This document shows positions 61,989 to 64,000 of a stretch of DNA of 64,000 nt, one piece after another. The notes under the pieces are model-generated. The model was given only the letters and a program-made list of their open reading frames with translations. It ran no database searches and had not been told where the DNA came from. Each line of letters begins with the position of its first letter. Positions within the stretch are counted from its first letter, which is position 1. A program made the position numbers and the translations under genes. Source of the DNA: Ascoidea asiatica (taxonomy: Eukaryota; Ascomycota; Saccharomycetes; Ascoideales; Ascoideaceae); NCBI GenBank assembly GCA_001600695.1, contig BCKQ01000002.1, forward strand, positions 1,809,340 to 1,873,339. Direction: 5' to 3'.

Positions 61989-62484
61989 TTTTTAAAATAA
62001 ATCTAGTTAAAGCTTATTTGAATAAAAAGATCGTGTAATGGATTTTGATAATGTTTGATTATTTTTATATGTTTTTCTGGTAATGATAGTTCAAAAATTA
62101 AAATAAGTTATGTGAAATGTCTTAAACTAGTTGATTGTTCATCGTCTAATTACAATTGTTTCTACAGTACTTAAGGTTATTTACCCATGGATTTGTTTCT
62201 TAGGATTTGTTTCAAGGGTTTATTTATTATCACTTTACCTCTCTAATTGTTCCTCGCTTCAAATATATAATATCGATGATATTAGCCCTGGGATTTAAAG
62301 AATGATTTGATACCAATTCCAAAACCAGTTTCAATATCAATACAAGTTTCACTTCCCAATCCAGATTCTAATCCAATAAACCTATTCCCACTCCAGCTCT
62401 GATCTCAGTCTGTCTGCGTCGAGTGTCTCAGTACCTCAGACCCAGAAAAAAACAGGTTCCGTTGGACTCTTACGTAAGCAGCCT

Positions 62485-62504
62485 CCGCCGCAGTCCGCCG
62501 CAGT
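62485..62504. repeat. Tandem CCGCCGCAGT
   Basis: Two perfect copies of a 10-bp GC-rich unit in otherwise AT-rich DNA, followed by GAGACG. Possibly a paired factor-binding site. Confidence 0.8.
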
Positions 62505-63360
62505 GAGACGTTGCTAAACCACTGCGACTTAACCGCTGTGAAGCTTCGTAAAATACCACACCATCCACTTCACACTTGATCAAATCTAAGAAGTAAATAT
62601 ATTGAATATAATGAATATTATATTGGACTCTGCAAAATAAAAGGTACTTTAGTCTTTGAATCAACTGAAAGAACTGAAAGAACTGAAGAAACACTTTCAC
62701 AAGAACATTTATAGAATACTGATAAATCGTCGATAAATACTTTGCTTTTTACTGTGCTTTTCATCTGTCTAAGAATTCTGCTTCACTAGCTTTTTAATTT
62801 ATTTTTTTAATGCATATTTATTATTAACTGATATAAATAATATTAAAAGTAATTAATTATATTTATAATCAAAATCACAACTAAATTTAAAATCAAGTTT
62901 AAAATTAAACATTAATCAAATTAATTTTGGATTTAAAATTATTCAAGAACCGTAAAACTTCATTAAAAAAAGAAAAGTACTATATTCTTTATTTTTTCTT
63001 CTTTTTTTCATTATACAAAAAGTTAACAAGGTCTCTTTTCATTCACATTTCTCTCATATTCTATTAGACTCAGTTCTTTTCTTTCAATTATTTATCCAGA
63101 GTTACACAATTCTCTTTAAAAAAGTTTATTTTCTTTTGCTATTTAAGTCAATTCAATTGTTCCATCAATTTCTTTAATTAATTTATTTTCTAATTTTTAA
63201 ATCTTTAAATCTTTAAATCTTTAGAAAATCTTTTCAATATTAGTACAGAGTATCTTTTCATTTCAAAAAGATTTTCATAATTATCTTTCAGTAATAATCA
63301 ATATCAATATCCTCATCATCAATATCGTCAACATCATTATCATTATATTTACTCATCAAT

Positions 63361-63427
63361 TACTGTAACTGTAATCATAAGTGTAACTGTATTTGTAACT
63401 GTAACTACCATTGTTACTGTAACTATT
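63361..63427 (+). repeat. GTAACT-type minisatellite
   Basis: Irregular repeats of ACTGTAACTGTA with interspersed TTTGTAACTGTA, 240-300 bp upstream of the SLT2 ATG, probably in the leader. Confidence 0.7.
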
Positions 63428-63666
63428 TATTAAATTTAATTCTCTTTCTTTAATTTAAGGACAGGTATACCTGAGCAAAACCATCACTACTTCAATTTAT
63501 CTTTTCAATTAACTGAAAATATTTCATTATTAATATATTCTTAATAAATTTCTTATAAATTATATTTATACTTTATTTACACTTTTTTTTTTGATCTACT
63601 TAATAATCTTTTATTTTTATTTTTATTCATCTTTTTTAAATTTCATTAAATTGTATTGTTACTAAA

Positions 63667-64000
63667 ATGGATATTTTTCAACAAGATCGTAGAACTTATA
63701 GGTATGTATCAAATCTTATTTCATTTAATAATATCATATTATATTATATTTCCTAATATACTTTCAAATAATAATATTTTACTAACAACTAATTTATTTT
63801 TATTTTTTTTTCAAATTAGGGTTTTTAATCAAGATTTCACAATCGATAAAAGATTTGAATTATCAAAAGAATTAGGTCATGGTGCTTATGGAATTGTTTG
63901 TCAAGCAAAATATACTGAATTACCAAATGGTGGTTCTGTTGCAATTAAAAAAATTACAAATATCTTTACAAAAAAAATTTTATGTAAAAGAGCTTTAAGA
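63667..64000 (+). CDS. SLT2: Cell-wall-integrity MAP kinase Slt2/Mpk1 (5' part, one intron)
   Basis: Terminal MAP kinase of the Pkc1 cell-wall-integrity pathway. Exon 1 is 35 nt (63667-63701, ATG at 63667); the intron 63702-63819 (118 nt) has donor GTATGT, an exact TACTAAC branch point at 63780-63786 and acceptor TTAG; exon 2 runs from 63820 off the right edge. Splicing restores an Arg codon (AG|G) and leads into [14 protein letters not shown], almost the same as S. cerevisiae Slt2. The glycine loop GHGAYGIV is at residues 31-38 and the catalytic Lys of VAIKK at 55 (Slt2 Lys54). Only 72 residues are in the window. The S. cerevisiae gene has no intron. Confidence 0.93.

Larger units (their letters stand above)
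61989..63666 (+). promoter_or_regulatory. SLT2 upstream region with GC-rich patch and repeats
   Basis: 1.7 kb shared by divergent genes. Around 62400-62545 is a GC-richer patch with the tandem 10-mer CCGCCGCAGT at 62485-62494 and 62495-62504. From about 63361 to 63427 the sequence repeats TGTAACTGTA-type units. The last 200 bases are T/A-rich leader. No Rlm1 site was recognised. Confidence 0.5.

Noticed and set aside
1-64000. CTG codon reassignment
   Set aside because: In-frame CTG codons are few and those checked (for example in the desaturase and mannosyltransferase) fall at unconserved positions, so neither Leu, Ser nor Ala decoding can be argued.
1-64000. CRISPR arrays, bacterial operons or plasmid genes
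   Set aside because: No regularly spaced repeats of that kind; spliceosomal introns, tRNA structure and gene content are those of a yeast nucleus.

Overview
The window is nuclear DNA of a budding yeast (Saccharomycotina). The evidence is the gene set (LEU2, MDJ1, MGM1, SAF1, SRP21, RFC4, PFS2, PEX12, SLT2), short introns with GTATGT or GTAAGT donors and TACTAAC or TTCTAAC branch points, a Ty1/copia retroelement primed by initiator tRNA-Met, and very AT-rich sequence with long Asn runs in proteins. Three features are absent from S. cerevisiae and point to another family: an oleate-type (FAD2-like) desaturase, a CSN6-like MPN protein and an UNC93-like transporter. I cannot name the species. CTG codons are too rare and too poorly placed to decide how they are decoded.

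Layout. 1-16888: the tail of an unknown gene, a 3-kb gene desert, LEU2 (-), a GPI cell-wall protein (+), mitochondrial MDJ1 (-), an UNC93-like transporter (+) and a TPO1-like polyamine/drug transporter (-). 16889-30127 is compact: MGM1 (-), SAF1 (+), a CSN6-like gene (+), SRP21 (-, with an intron), tRNA-Gly(UCC), RFC4 (-), PFS2 (+) and PEX12 (-). 30713-36890 is one degenerate 6.2-kb Ty1/copia element with 929-bp LTRs, a 5-bp target duplication and an unexplained reading frame inside each LTR. 36891-57457 is gene-poor: a 43-residue cysteine-rich microprotein gene, a PMT2-type O-mannosyltransferase (-), a fatty-acid desaturase (+), a MATE transporter (-) and an Asn/Gln-rich protein of unknown function (+) behind 4.8 kb of non-coding DNA. 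57458-64000: a very long Snx41/Atg20-type sorting nexin (+), an Asn-rich hypothetical protein (-) and the 5' end of the cell-wall-integrity MAP kinase SLT2 (+), split by an intron after 35 nt.

The genes form no single pathway. Themes recur: mitochondria (MDJ1, MGM1), cell wall and secretion (GPI protein, PMT, SRP21, SLT2), peroxisome and lipid (PEX12, desaturase) and DNA/RNA metabolism (RFC4, PFS2). Recognisable regulatory sites fit their neighbours: a heat-shock element near MDJ1, an MCB box between RFC4 and PFS2, a Leu3-like site before LEU2, and repeated CACGTG boxes.

Most worth a second look: the LTR-internal reading frame, the cysteine-rich microprotein, a small terminal-inverted-repeat element beside a 21-G run, and GC-rich islands standing out in several long intergenic regions.
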